In this document: piece by piece, positions 1 through 10,678 of the stretch
Numbering within the stretch: the first letter of the stretch is position 1
Layout of the letters: every line of letters starts with the position of its first letter
Assembly: GCA_036872755.1 (NCBI GenBank)
Contig: JAVHNS010000012.1
Span: forward strand, 806,001 to 870,000
Length of the DNA: 64,000 bases
Direction of reading: 5' to 3'
From: Orbilia blumenaviensis
Lineage: Eukaryota > Ascomycota > Orbiliomycetes > Orbiliales > Orbiliaceae
Program-made: the position numbers and the translations under genes
Notes under the pieces: model-generated
What the model was told of the DNA's origin: nothing
What the model saw: only the letters and a program-made list of their open reading frames with translations
Databases searched by the model: none

Positions 1-377
1 ATTTCGTGGGGGTTCTAATGCAAAGCTTACAATACAAGCATATATAATTATGGTGCCCCGTCGTACAAGGAAGCGGGAACAGGTTTGGGCATGTTACACA
101 ACATAATCTGCGGGAGGGTAAAATGCTGGGTTCACAAATAAGCAAGGATGTCTGAGTTCGTAACCATCATGTATAGCGCTGTAGCCGCGTTGCCTAGAGC
201 AGCCGACGGCCTCGTCTCATATGTAGCTACCTCTTCATAGGTGGCATATCACATTAGCCTAGTAGTTTAGTTAACCCCCTAAGCAATGAAACCCAACAAA
301 TAGCCAAAGTGGAAAGCCGTACAAATACAAAAGTCCTTTCGAGCCCTACCATGGCGTCTAGAAAATGGCTACGGCTC
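1..377. other. Intergenic, 3' side of VPS53
   Basis: No open frame here has coding character. The stretch lies directly downstream of the minus-strand VPS53 stop codon and presumably holds its 3' UTR and terminator. I see no RNA gene or repeat. Confidence 0.5.
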
Positions 378-3248
378 TCATTTCCCCCCATCAACACTTC
401 CAAATCTTCCACCTCTAAAGAACCGCCCAAAGTTCTTCATACTTTCATTCAACCCCGCAACTCCGTCCTTCGCGACATCGGCAACAGCTCCAACTCCAGC
501 AAGCTGTACATTACTAGCCCCAGGACTATTCGCCCCCGTACTACCCCCTACGCTTCCAATCCCTGGGGTCCCCAGCCTATCAACACCTTCCTTAACACCC
601 GCCATCAAAGCACTACCAAAAGTTGCTGCATCAAACTTCCCGCCCAAACTTGGCGAAATCATGAGACCTCCCGGCCCTCCCGATATCATCGGCATACCGG
701 TGGTACTGCCCACATTAGTATTGGTGAGTAACGTCATGACCGCATTACTCTCGCTCAGATTATCATAAGCAGCCTTGTGTGCGTGGAATAATTCAACTCG
801 CTCGCTGACCTCTCTTCCCTTTATACCTTTGATATCTAATATTTTTCGGAAGTTTGCCTCGGACTTGTCGGCGATGTGAATAAGGTACGCTTGTACCAGT
901 CCTTCGGGTGGTGACGAGCGGACTTGTATCACCTTGAGGATTATGTCAATACGGGAGATAGCACGAGTGACGTGTTTTATGAAGCTATAGGTATTGGTTA
1001 GCGGGGCCATGGTTAATAAACTATGAGGTGTGTACATACGTAGCTGGCGCAGTGGCACCTTCTTCGGCAGTAAGCGTCATGAGCTCTTCGAGGCACTTCT
1101 TTATCGAGTAAACATCCAGCAGCATCTACTCCCAATCAGTACTAATTCTCTACGCCGGCGGTATGAAAGAGAAGGAAATAAGAAAAAATACACACCTGCT
1201 CACCACCAACCTCCGAGATAGGCTTACAACCCATCAAATTCCCCACTATGGTGTTCGCGATCCCCTCCACCAACCTATCACAAAAGGCGCGTTTATACTG
1301 CTCCTTGACAACCAGTCCCAATATTTTCTTTGCCTCATCTTTGATAACTCTGACCAACTCGCCAACATAGGTGCTTGTATCTCCCACTGTCTCCAGTTTA
1401 CTCCACGGCGTATTCTTCATTTCTCGCCATATCGGTTCAAGCTCAACCTCAACCTTCTTTGTAAGAGACCGGATCGCAAGGCTGACAACAGACATGAAAG
1501 TATCCTGTTGTTTTTCGAGGTTGACTTTGTTTCTATATTCTTCATCGATACGTCCTTTGATCCGGTCCTCAAGCTGGGATGTCAAAGCGTGACAGTAATC
1601 TGCCGTATTCAATATTGTGACGATTGTTTCGTCATTCGGTAGGGCCGCACCAGGTTTATCCGGCAAATGGTAAAGCAGGACTGTCTCTGAATAGGAATCC
1701 AGAAATTTCGCAAATATTCCCGTTAAGTCATAAAGCTTCGCGCCAGCCGAGAGTTTGGCGCATTGTGCAAATGTGACTTTGTAAAATTGGAACAACTCGA
1801 TCGAGGACCCCAGGACGGCTGATGTATTAAACTCTTCATCCGGAAGTCGGATCGGCTGAGCCTTGAAAACCGGCATAAGACCTGCGAGTGTCTTTTCCTG
1901 AGAGTCCACCCAGAGGCTCAAATACGGTTCGAAAGCTTCCGAGATAGCTTTACCGAATATCAGTGGCTTCTCCTCTCTTGAACTGATAGTGTCAATCGAA
2001 ACTCTGCTATCGGCTGCAAACCGCTTCTCGAGGAATTGTTCGAAATCCAAAGTTTCCTGCAAACACCCAAGCAATAGATTGACATCTAAACTCTTCCCGC
2101 CATCGGCACGCATGGCCTTGACAAGGATACCTTTAAAATCCTCGCGCGTATTATCGCAAAAGGTTCTGGCGAGGATTTCGTTCACCTTCCAGTTTGCGGG
2201 GAAGATATAAACATGCTCTTCATCGTATGACTTCAAGATCCGTTTTAACCACGAATACCGTCGTGATATATTATCCAGCGACCCGGCTTCCTCGCTACCT
2301 CTAAAGATCTGTCGGTATTCTCGCAGCTGTGTGTTGCAATACCAGTTCACCAATCTAGTTCTGGCACTGTCGCCAACTGCATCCATGACTTCGCAGCCTT
2401 CGGCCAGCATTGCACGGCGGATCGAGACCTCATCTTTTGTAAAAGTGAGCTCAAAGTCTTCGCAGACCTGTTCGAGGAGGAGAGACTGCAGTTCTGCTAT
2501 GTTACGGGATAGGGTGGCGATTTGATCAATTGAGCGGTAGGATTTGAAGTGGGCCATTAGCTGTAGCACTGCCTGAAGAAGTTGGGCGCAGTCTCGGTAT
2601 TGACGGAGTTTACATTGAGCTTTGAGCTGTTCAAACGCCGTAGCTGTAACATAGCACTAGATGTTAGTATATATCATGCTTCAATATACATTCATATATG
2701 TATGTCTATCGACGAATCTAATATATAATCGTGGCCACAAGCAGCAGCGGCACGGGGGAGTGGCATACTCAGCATCTGCAGCCTCTTTAGCGCTGTCATA
2801 GATATCGTGAGGTTCTTTTTCGTAGCATCTAACCGTTTTATATCGGCAGTCATAGCTGTAATCGCCTGTTCGGTAGCTATAGCCCGTCCCCTCACCGTCT
2901 CAATGTTCTTGAACAGCTCGTCCAAGTCGGCCTTGGCGTGGGCCACGCGTGTGACGCTGGAGGCATCGGAGATGGCCTGGTTGGCGACCAGCGTCCGGAT
3001 ATTGTCGGAGAGAGTGGTGACATGGGTAGTTAAGGAGGTAGATACGGATGGAAGGGCAGAGAGGGCGCTTGGGGTGGTGAATATCTCGTTTAGGTGGGAC
3101 ACTGGGTCGTAGTCGGCTGGATGATGAAGCTCCTTAGTTAGCAGCTATCGATCGCAATAAGCTCCGGGCATGACCCGGGAGCCATTGAAAGAGCAAAGAG
3201 GATGAAAGTACCTGCATCTAATGGATCAACTGGGGCGACTCCATTCAT
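378..3248 (-). CDS. VPS53: Vps53, GARP complex subunit
   Basis: Subunit of the Golgi-associated retrograde protein complex (Vps51-54), which tethers endosome-derived vesicles at the trans-Golgi. Five exons read on the minus strand: 3248-3212, 3116-2769, 2643-1196, 1125-1040 and 984-378, giving 841 residues with all phases matching. The N-terminus has the family signature DYDPVSHLNEIF, followed by a coiled-coil region and the conserved joins RLQML-TTAFEQLK and LLQAVLQLMAHFKSYRSIDQ (the last spans the end of one quoted motif). The middle carries RRYSWLKRILKSYDEEH. The C-terminal tail is Gly/Ser-rich and ends in a phenylalanine/glycine segment. The start was placed at the Met preceding NGVAPVDPLD; an in-frame Met at 3380 would add 44 residues of atypical Cys/Thr-rich sequence. 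The 3' UTR of the next minus-strand gene overlaps its short promoter region. Identity is secure; only the start is uncertain. Confidence 0.93.
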
Positions 3249-3834
3249 GGCGGCCACAGGTATTGTGGCATCAGAGAAGGGCCGGTTATCGCCAGCTCGT
3301 CTGAAGCCGTTAGCTGGGAAGGTGGTTTGGTTATCAGCGGTTGTGTGGAGTTTCGTGTCGCAGCAGCCAGTGCCTAACAACGCGGCCGGTTGAAATGTGG
3401 TCTCTTGGAAACATCAACCCAAGAACTCCACCATGTGCACCTCCATAGCTTAGGATTAACTTTATCGATGTTTCTAGGAAGCAGGATCAAACGATACTAA
3501 AGAAAGAGTAACCAGAATAACTATGTGCATATATTAAGTACTTGAGTAGCTCTAGGATAGCAGCTATGGGGAGCAAGAAGGCTTTATTACAAGACTATTT
3601 CAACAATATATTCTATACCACTCTTCTTCTTCTCCTTGAATTCCGGACATCGATATCGCCAATAACATTATCTCAAGTATTCATTCACTATATAAAAATA
3701 GAAATTCCAAGAAATAATATCCGCCGAAGCAATGCTCCCACAGAAAAAAGAGAACTTCGCAAATCCCATTATTTACCATCCTCACCCTCCCCAGAGTGGT
3801 GTTCTGTACTTAAGTGTTCCTAAGGAAGCAAAAC
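3249..3834. other. Intergenic, VPS53 promoter / dehydratase 3' UTR
   Basis: About 590 bases separate the VPS53 start from the stop of the upstream minus-strand gene, so promoter and 3' UTR share it. I find no convincing extra gene. The in-frame upstream Met for VPS53 at 3380 lies here. Confidence 0.5.
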
Positions 3835-5275
3835 TTAAGCAGTCGTTTCGGAGGGGACAACCTCGTTGAGGTCGTGGTCAACGACCGGGAAGGCCACACC
3901 AATCACATTCGAGATATCGCCCCACCATTCCTCTCCAAACTTCCTATACCACTCAACCGTCAACTTCAAACCATCTTCAAACTTGGTCTTCTGATCCCAT
4001 CCGAGCTGCCTAAGCTTTGTTCCATCAACAGCATAACGTCTATCGTTAAATGGACGGTCAATGACGTGTTCAACGATATCGCTGTACTTTTCGGCTGGGT
4101 GGCCAAATTCCTTAATTAGACGCTGGCACAGCTCAATGTTGCTGATTTCGTCGTAGGAACCGACATTGTAAATCTGGCCGATCAGGCCCTTGTGAAGGAT
4201 TGTGTCAAAGGCGTCAGCTGCGTCACCGGCGAACAAGTAGCGGCGAGTGTGTTTGCCGTCGCCGTGGAGAAGAAGCTTTCCACCACGGTTCAACAGGCAG
4301 GAGAATTTTGGAATAACCTCTGTCAATTCTTTAGTCAGTAACAGAATCTAGAGAAGCGAAGGGAGAAAAAAAAAAAAAAAAAAAAGCAATTGCGGTGGAC
4401 GTACTCTCTGGGAACTGGTGAGGCCCGTAGACGTTGTTACTCCTGACAATAATAACAGGGAGCTTGAAACTCTTGTAATAGGCATTCACCAACATCTCGG
4501 CTGCAGCCTTGGAGGCAGCATAAGGGTTGGTGGGAGCCAAAATGCTGGTCTCCAGCAAATCATCTCCGTCCTCCTCGACTTCTCCATAAACCTCATCAGT
4601 AGAGATATGCACGAACTTCTTGATGCCGAGATTCTTGGCACACTCCAAAAGAACGTGGGTACCATACACATTGGTATCGGTGAACTGGTAGGAATTTCCA
4701 AACGACAAATCAACGTGGGACTGCGCAGCGAAATGGAAGATGGTGTCAATGTTGTGCTTCTTGATGCATCCCTTGACGTCTTCCGGGTCAGTGATGTCGC
4801 CGTGGTAGAACTCAAAGTTGGATTTGTCGTTCAGCATGCGCGTGTTGTTGAGCGAAGCACAGTAGTCCAGCTTGTCGAAAGAGACGATCTTGTAGGATTC
4901 TGGGTAGGTGACCGTTAGGTGGCGGACAAGCCAGCAGGCGCTGATTGTAAGAAAATAGCATGGTTAGCCACGTGCCGAAGCATTTGAAGTGCGAGCAAGA
5001 AGTGAGCGGGAAGGCAAGAGATAAAGAGAAGGGCAATTTGAGGGGTATCGGTGAGGGGCTAATGGGTTGGTCGGCTATGGTTGAGGTGATACTCACATGA
5101 ATCCCGCGCCACCAGTGATCATGATATTGTGAACATCGGGCAGAGGTTCGAACTTGGTAGCGCCCTTGAGCAGAGGAGCCTGCCTCCAAATGCCCTGATC
5201 CTTCAGACGGTTCTCGACAGATGCTTTGCCGGCTGTTAGCCTCGCCTCGTGGACGCCGTGCTCGGTTCCCGACAT
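3835..5275 (-). CDS. Nucleotide-sugar (UDP/dTDP-glucose) 4,6-dehydratase
   Basis: Extended short-chain dehydrogenase of the RmlB type, converting UDP- or dTDP-glucose to the 4-keto-6-deoxy sugar. In ascomycetes such enzymes make UDP-rhamnose precursors; that substrate is inferred, not visible. Exons 5275-5097, 4940-4405 and 4328-3835 give 402 residues. The NAD motif TGGAGFIA (residues 54-61) is split by intron 1. The active-site segment HISTDEVYGE and the YxxxK motif in NPYAASKAAAE are intact, as is HGDGKHTRRYL, typical of the substrate-binding half. About 50 residues precede the Rossmann fold, as in many fungal relatives. Intron 2 contains a 22-base A run on the plus strand, i.e. a T22 pyrimidine tract in the transcript sense. 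A possible spliced upstream exon (5445-5484) could lengthen the N-terminus. Confidence 0.92.
4364..4385 (-). repeat. A22/T22 homopolymer inside dehydratase intron 2
   Basis: Twenty-two consecutive A on the plus strand, which is a T tract in the transcript of the 4,6-dehydratase gene, lying between the donor near 4404 and the acceptor at 4329. It can act as the polypyrimidine tract and is likely to vary in length. Confidence 0.9.
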
Positions 5276-5444
5276 GTTTATATGGACAACAAAAGATAGT
5301 AGCTCGGTCGAAGAGACTGATATTGCTGACAGAACAATTACAAAAGTAGATGGGTACGACTGAATACCCCGAGAGATAAAAATATCGAAAGAGGCAGCGA
5401 GCGAGAGTAAGAGTAAGAGAGAGAAGATCGAGAAGGAAACTTAC

Positions 5445-5484
5445 AGGTCGAAGACCTCTTAGTACGACGGTTTGGCGCGGCCAT
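5445..5484 (-). other. Candidate upstream leader exon of the 4,6-dehydratase
   Basis: On the minus strand an ATG at 5484 opens 13 basic codons (MAAPNRRTKRSST) directly followed by a consensus donor GTAAGT at 5444. Downstream CAG acceptors near 5320-5330 would join it in frame to the main coding start at 5275 with no stop between. It may be a translated N-terminal extension or a spliced leader carrying an upstream ATG. This is inference from splice signals only. Confidence 0.4.
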
Positions 5485-7160
5485 GGTTGGAGAGCAGGGG
5501 AGCTGCGAAAGTTAAATAGAAAAGTCTAAGGGCTGGTTCTAGCTCGAATGTCGCCAATTACAAGCAATTGGATTGAAATGCCGTGAGACTGCTTCGAGAC
5601 GAGTACAGTCAGTACAGTCAGCTCGGGGTCTGAGATGGAGATGGATGAGGAAGGATGGCAGGAATGATTGCAGGATGGATGGGGGAGGAGTGTGGTGTGG
5701 TCGTCAGGAGAAATGCAGAGCAAAGTGGGGTGGCCATGTTTCTGCTGTGGGTGTGGACATGTATGTCTGTATGTACGTATGTAGCACTGCATCCATCCCA
5801 TGGCATCTTCCTGGCCCTCCCACCACAGCTACATCTGCACGTATCATGACAGACGGGGGAGCATTATCCAGATGGCGAGCAAGCTAAGTACTCGGACGAT
5901 TTTATAGACACCTACGTTATTATAGAATTGACGACTGACCAGCGGCTGATATAGATTCCGGTAGTATGCAATATACGCAAAACTGATATTCCAGCTGTCG
6001 AGATCCGTCTCAGCTCAGAAAAACTGTACTTTGCGTAAGGTACCTAAGTATCAAGTACACGGCGGCTATCGATGATACTTATATAATCCAACAGCCTCCC
6101 AACTGCATTCTGAGATCGCCCACCAGCATTTGCTGCTAATTTCGTTTTACAATCGCAATGGCGAGCTCAAGCCAGCCAGGACAAACCAGGCCTGCAGGGG
6201 CACAGCTCATTCATTCCCACCAAAAAAAATCGCCATACCAAGCAAAGAAAAGACGCCCGCTAGCCCCACTTTCTTTCCTTTTCGTCAAAAGCTTGCAAGT
6301 ATTAGCTCTCCCTCCAAGCTTTTCGCCGATTTTCTAAGTGGTCGATTCATATCGGAGGGAAGGGGGCCAGGGAAAGTGAACATGGCCAAGCTATCAAAGT
6401 TACATGCGTCGTCCTCGCCGTGCAGGTGTGCAGGGATCCATCTGGTATATACACCTATACACCCAATGCAGAGTCTGGCCATGGCCATGGAGAAGAAAAG
6501 CACTACCTACTCCGTTAGCTCCAAGCTGCCACGGTAAGCTTGACGGAGCTATTTAATTTACAGGAAGCTTGTTAGTCAGTGCTATCGAATTCCCCTTCCC
6601 CTTTCGCAATAAAATGGTGTTTCTTAGCGAATTGATACATCAGTCGAATCCAAGGCCAAGGAGTGCACCGGTGGCGAAGCATGCAGACACGCCAAATTAC
6701 TAGGACGATCAGGGAATGCATGCACTCGTTTGTTCGTCGCTCAACAGGTGCAATTAAGGGGGAACCAAATCCCGAGGTTACACATTCCCAACTGACCCTT
6801 CCAAAGTCCAGATTATAAGATACTATCCTTTGCAGGAACTTTAAAACCAAAAAAAGACGTTGAACAATTTTTAAATTATATTGCTCCTGGCATCGATTCG
6901 ATTCGTCACGGCCTACATCATCAGAGACATTCACAGTGAACCGATAAGGCTGATGCCCAGAACCTGACCCAAACGAAAAAAGCTAGGGAATGTCGCATTC
7001 GCGACCAATGGCCACAAAAAGGAATGGAACCCACATAAAGTCCTATCATTCACGTAATCACGTAATCAAAGGTAAAAACTAGGCGCTTGAAATGGTGATA
7101 GCGACCCGCAGTGCAGTGCAGTGTTTCAAAAACCAATTATCCTCTGCACCTGCATTTGCA

Positions 7161-7180
7161 TGAGCTTAAGCTTAAGCTCA
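7161..7180. repeat. 20-bp perfect palindrome
   Basis: The 20 bases TGAGCTTAAGCTTAAGCTCA are identical to their reverse complement. Symmetry breaks on either side (A at 7160, C at 7181). It lies in non-coding sequence, so it could be a symmetric protein-binding site or chance. Confidence 0.9.
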
Positions 7181-7469
7181 CTGCTTCAACAAGAGTGGGT
7201 CGTAGCCCCTGCACCTGTAGCTTGCGCCGTTTAATCATGATTGATCACATGACACTTCACGGACCAGGTTTCAGAGCTTGGATATCATATCAATTGGTCA
7301 GCCTGTCGTATAATATTTATATATTTATGGGTCGATAGGACTTGTCAGCGGGATGCAATGCAGTTGATTCAACCACTCGACCTTTATGTTCGTCGCGTGC
7401 CAAGTCGAGGTCCCTGCATCCACATACATTAATTAACAAGGGAGAGCTTATTTTCCACTCGATTGTACC

Positions 7470-7470
<1 letters not shown>

Positions 7471-7520
<50 letters not shown>
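7471..7520. repeat. A50 homopolymer
   Basis: Fifty consecutive A on the plus strand with no interruption, flanked by TACCC on the left and GGCTTG on the right. It is by far the longest homopolymer in the window. No reverse-transcriptase frame or obvious target-site duplication is seen beside it. Confidence 0.95.
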
Positions 7521-7523
<3 letters not shown>

Positions 7524-7825
7524 TTGTTCCAAGTTGTGGAACCTCAGAGCTATTAATATACTTCGGGTATTACGAATCTTGGAATATACTCAGGTATATT
7601 GCTACTTCACGCGTTTACACGACCGGCTGTGGATCATATGGACAGTTTGAGAAAGACTGGCACTAGATTTTTAGACTTGCTATAAAACACTAATAGGAGC
7701 TAAACAAATCCTGGACCCATTTCGCAAAGTCAGGGTTAGGGTAAGAAACGACTAAACCAATGTTATATTTTTTTTCTTTTCGAAAATCGCTGAGCGTGAA
7801 CACGCCCAAAAGAGCAAATACTTTT

Positions 7826-9346
7826 TTATAGAGTGATGGTCGTAGCCTTGACCCACTCTGTGTAGATATCTGTTGCGCTCGGATCGAGTGTAGTGATCGT
7901 ACTTGTCACCGTCTCATAAAGAGTAAAAGTATGATGATGCGTATGCTCTGGTAGATACTCCGTTGGACCTCCCTTATGTGGATGTGTCTTTGTATGTGCT
8001 GTCCACTCTTCCTCATCGATAGTGGTTACCGGGTCAAAATGGAAATCAGTTGTGGTGACTGTTGCAATTTCTTCATAGGTTGTCCCTCCATCAACAATCT
8101 CGTGAGTTAAGGTTGTAACCTCTATCTCTCCGAACTTAGTAGATGTTATAACATCGACATCCGTATAGGTTACACCGTCATCAATGAGGGTTTTAGTCTC
8201 TGTGGTGACAATGATTATCTCCTCTTCGGTGATTGTAGAGGTTATGACATCATCGTAGGTTGTGCCGCCGAAGATGAGGGTCTTTGTCGTTTCGTAAGTT
8301 AGTGTGATATCATGCGCCCATGTGAGCGTATTCTCTCCTGGCATGTGTGTGGAATGGTGGATTTGCTCATCGATATCCGATGTATGATTCTCAAAATCAA
8401 AAGAGCAGGTTGGATGAGTATGGTCAGATCCGCCATTTTCGCTGCCCTCATTTTCTTCACCACCGTCACCGTTGCCATCACCATCGCCGTCGCCATCACC
8501 ATTATCATTACCATCGCCGTCGCCAGAGGACTCTCCTCCGGTCCCCTCACTCTCCGGTGGCCCCGTCACAGTATGATGATGCGTCCAACTCGCCGTATGT
8601 GGTTCTTCATTTGGTAAATGCTTATGCGTCCAAGTCCCAGTATGCGTAACAACTGAGGTCCGAAATCCATCTTCTGATGGGTCTAAATCCGACAATGTGA
8701 TAGTAACAACGTCAGTCTGGACTACTACATCTGTCACATAATCCGTAGTCTCAGGCTCAGTAACGACGCTGACATGATTATGCGTCGTTCCATCGTGCGT
8801 ACTCGGGAACACTGTTGTGTATACACCGTCGTCTCCTTCTTCGGTTTTGGTCTCCTCTGGGTCCTGCTGAACAACGGGAGTCTCAGTCGACCCGTCTCCA
8901 TTGAGCTGGTAATACGTAAATTGACCTTCTCCTTCAACCTCGGTCACCGTTTCAGTCTGAGTGCTAGTACTCTCCGTATCATCGTCCTGTCGCTTAATAA
9001 CACCTGCATGCACCGGTGTAATCATTTGAGAAATCATCCATACTCCCACAATCAACGTTAACAAGAATAGTATCTTATTAGGCCCGGTTAACGCGGCCCC
9101 CGAAGAATGTAGGGTGTGATGTGTTTCATTGGCACCAACATCCCCCGTTGTATCATAATCATGTGGACTTGGTACATGCATCATAGCTTGTGTTTGAGCG
9201 TATGTACCTGCCGCGACTGACGTTGGAGATGTTGAAGGACGAGGGATCGGGGCTATGAGACTAATAGCTGAACTAATAATCTTGCTGGCCACTGCCACAG
9301 CAACGCTACCTATCAATTTTAACCCGTCGTCAATGATATCCCGCAT
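7826..9346 (-). CDS. His/Thr-rich repeat surface-type protein
   Basis: Single exon, 506 residues; I do not recognise the family. Residues 1-90 hold a hydrophobic stretch (about 11-34) and a Ser/Thr/His segment. Residues 91-112 (KILFLLTLIVGVWM onward) look like a signal peptide core, then PVHA and a Kex2-like KR at 118-119. The remainder is acidic and Thr-rich. It has three imperfect repeats of about 30 residues built on LI-x-GGTTY-x-DV-x-TST, a Gly-Asp low-complexity run (roughly residues 275-300), and histidine clusters such as WTHHHT, HTHHHT and WTHKH. There is no hydrophobic GPI-type tail. This suggests a secreted or type II membrane protein, possibly an adhesin-like or metal-binding surface protein (inference). 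A TATA-like run lies about 170 bases upstream. Confidence 0.75.
   Translation of the reverse strand: MRDIIDDGLKLIGSVAVAVASKIISSAISLIAPIPRPSTSPTSVAAGTYAQTQAMMHVPSPHDYDTTGDVGANETHHTLHSSGAALTGPNKILFLLTLIVGVWMISQMITPVHAGVIKRQDDDTESTSTQTETVTEVEGEGQFTYYQLNGDGSTETPVVQQDPEETKTEEGDDGVYTTVFPSTHDGTTHNHVSVVTEPETTDYVTDVVVQTDVVTITLSDLDPSEDGFRTSVVTHTGTWTHKHLPNEEPHTASWTHHHTVTGPPESEGTGGESSGDGDGNDNGDGDGDGDGNGDGGEENEGSENGGSDHTHPTCSFDFENHTSDIDEQIHHSTHMPGENTLTWAHDITLTYETTKTLIFGGTTYDDVITSTITEEEIIIVTTETKTLIDDGVTYTDVDVITSTKFGEIEVTTLTHEIVDGGTTYEEIATVTTTDFHFDPVTTIDEEEWTAHTKTHPHKGGPTEYLPEHTHHHTFTLYETVTSTITTLDPSATDIYTEWVKATTITL
8460..8526 (-). repeat. CCATCG/CCGTCG trinucleotide-type repeat (Gly-Asp run)
   Basis: Imperfect repeats of hexamers related to CCATCG, encoding alternating Gly/Asp/Asn in the His-rich protein. 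Microsatellite-like and probably length-variable. Confidence 0.8.
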
Positions 9347-9752
9347 AAATAGAAGGAAAGTAAGACGTTTTAGAGTCTTTGAAAGATATATCGGTTGAGG
9401 TTTGTGTTGGGGAGCGTCAACGATATTGCCACGCCGAAAGAGAGTGCCAGGAATAGGGACCAGGCGAGGACCAATGTGTGGAACAAAAGCTGGGGGTAAG
9501 TGGCCCCATCGTGGAATATATATATAGCTATGGATAGTAGCTTAATTATCCTTCAATCGACAGTTGATCGCATAGGCATCGACAGAGGTTGAGATCGAAG
9601 GAGTATAATAGCCATGAGGGCCATATCGCGCCAATTTGCCCTATAAGGCTCGATATCAATCAACTACATGCTCAATGTTCGGGGTATCGTAGAAACAAGG
9701 TAAAATATGATACAAACCCCCCATATAACGCCAGGAAAATGCTACTACTTAA
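9347..9752. other. Intergenic, promoter of the His-rich gene / YTH1 3' UTR
   Basis: Between the start of the His-rich gene and the YTH1 stop. Contains an alternating TATATATATA run at 9515-9529. No gene seen. Confidence 0.5.
9515..9529 (-). promoter_or_regulatory. Candidate TATA element for the His-rich gene
   Basis: An alternating TA run about 170 bases upstream of the start codon at 9346. Position and composition suit a fungal TATA box; not otherwise supported. Confidence 0.35.
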
Positions 9753-10678
9753 TCAGGCCTGCTTTTCACGATCTTGATAGTTCCCCTTCCCCCACCGCCG
9801 TCGTCCCTGTCCTCCACCACCACCGCCTTGCCTACCACCGCCGCCGCCACCACCACCACCCTCGCCGCCGCCATCCCTATCTCGCCCATCAGGATGTTGA
9901 AACTTCCTTCGGCCTTTAACGCCCATATCGTCATCTGTAACATCTCTCTCATTATATCTCTTTCTCTCCCCCTCAGACTTAACCACTAACTCCGGCAGAT
10001 CCGTATTCCACTTCGGATGAGCTCCTTCCCTACACTCCCTTCCGTCGGGACAAAACCCCGCAAAATAAAACTTGCAAATATTCTTCCTCACATGCTTCTT
10101 CGCACAGGTAGGTCCAAGCGGGCAAAATCCGTTTTCATAATGGGGGCAGATTGAGGTACGATTTTCGGGATCCGGGTGGAAATAGAGACAATCGTCGCCG
10201 TTTTGACAGTAGCCGTAGCGGATTAAGAAGGAGCATTCGGGCATGCGACGCAGGTTGTATTCGTGTAAGAAATCGCAGGCGTCGCCTTTTTTGCAGAGGC
10301 CGCGGAGCCAATGTTTGCACACCAAACTAAAGTAACCATCGAAAGTCCCTGTCATTAGTAAAAGCCGTAGATACCGGTAACTGAAGAAGCGAAGGAGAGA
10401 GAGTAATACTTATTCAACCCGGCCGTACCAACGGTGTGTCGGTCTGGACACGCATTCCCATTAGGACAATGTCCAGCGAGGAAAAGCCGACAAACATCGC
10501 GGTTGGGATCAAGGCCGAAGCGGTATTCCTTCTTCAAGAACGGAAGGAAGCTGAACTTTGCTGCCTTGTTCATAGAATAGGGCTTTAAGATCGCGTCCGC
10601 GACCGGCGTAGGCCGGGACTCAATCTCTTCTGAAGCCTTTGCCGTCATGGCGGTCACTGTCGTCGACGTCGTGGTCAT
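9753..10678 (-). CDS. YTH1: Yth1, CPSF30-type CCCH zinc-finger mRNA 3'-end factor
   Basis: Subunit of the cleavage and polyadenylation factor that binds pre-mRNA near the poly(A) signal. Exons 10678-10410 and 10326-9753 give 280 residues. Splicing at TTTAG (10328-10327) joins TVGTAGLN to [12 protein letters not shown], matching the family. Five CCCH fingers follow one another: [13 protein letters not shown], [28 protein letters not shown] and CKFYFAGFC, each closed by a spaced Cys and His. The conserved start block [16 protein letters not shown] precedes them. The C-terminus after the fingers is basic then Gly-rich (runs of up to nine Gly interrupted by RQ and RRR), longer and more repetitive than in yeast. 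The start was chosen at MTTTSTT; an upstream in-frame Met at 10825 lies in likely leader. Confidence 0.93.
9784..9870 (-). repeat. Poly-glycine-encoding CCN repeat in the YTH1 tail
   Basis: Dense CCA/CCG triplets on the plus strand encode the Gly-rich C-terminal tail of Yth1. Low complexity, likely polymorphic. Confidence 0.75.

Larger units (their letters stand above)
5485..7825. other. Intergenic, 2.3 kb
   Basis: Several short open frames occur on both strands, but none has conserved motifs or consistent coding texture. The stretch contains the dehydratase promoter side, a 20-bp perfect palindrome (7161-7180), a threefold GCAGT repeat near 7110, and a 50-base A run (7471-7520). Confidence 0.5.

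Noticed and set aside
6130..6537. 135-codon plus-strand frame
   Set aside because: Lys/Ser/Pro-rich by base composition only; no motif and overlaps an opposite frame.
7000..7520. A50 tract as the tail of a LINE/SINE-type retroelement
   Set aside because: No reverse transcriptase remnant, no pol III boxes and no target-site duplication could be seen.
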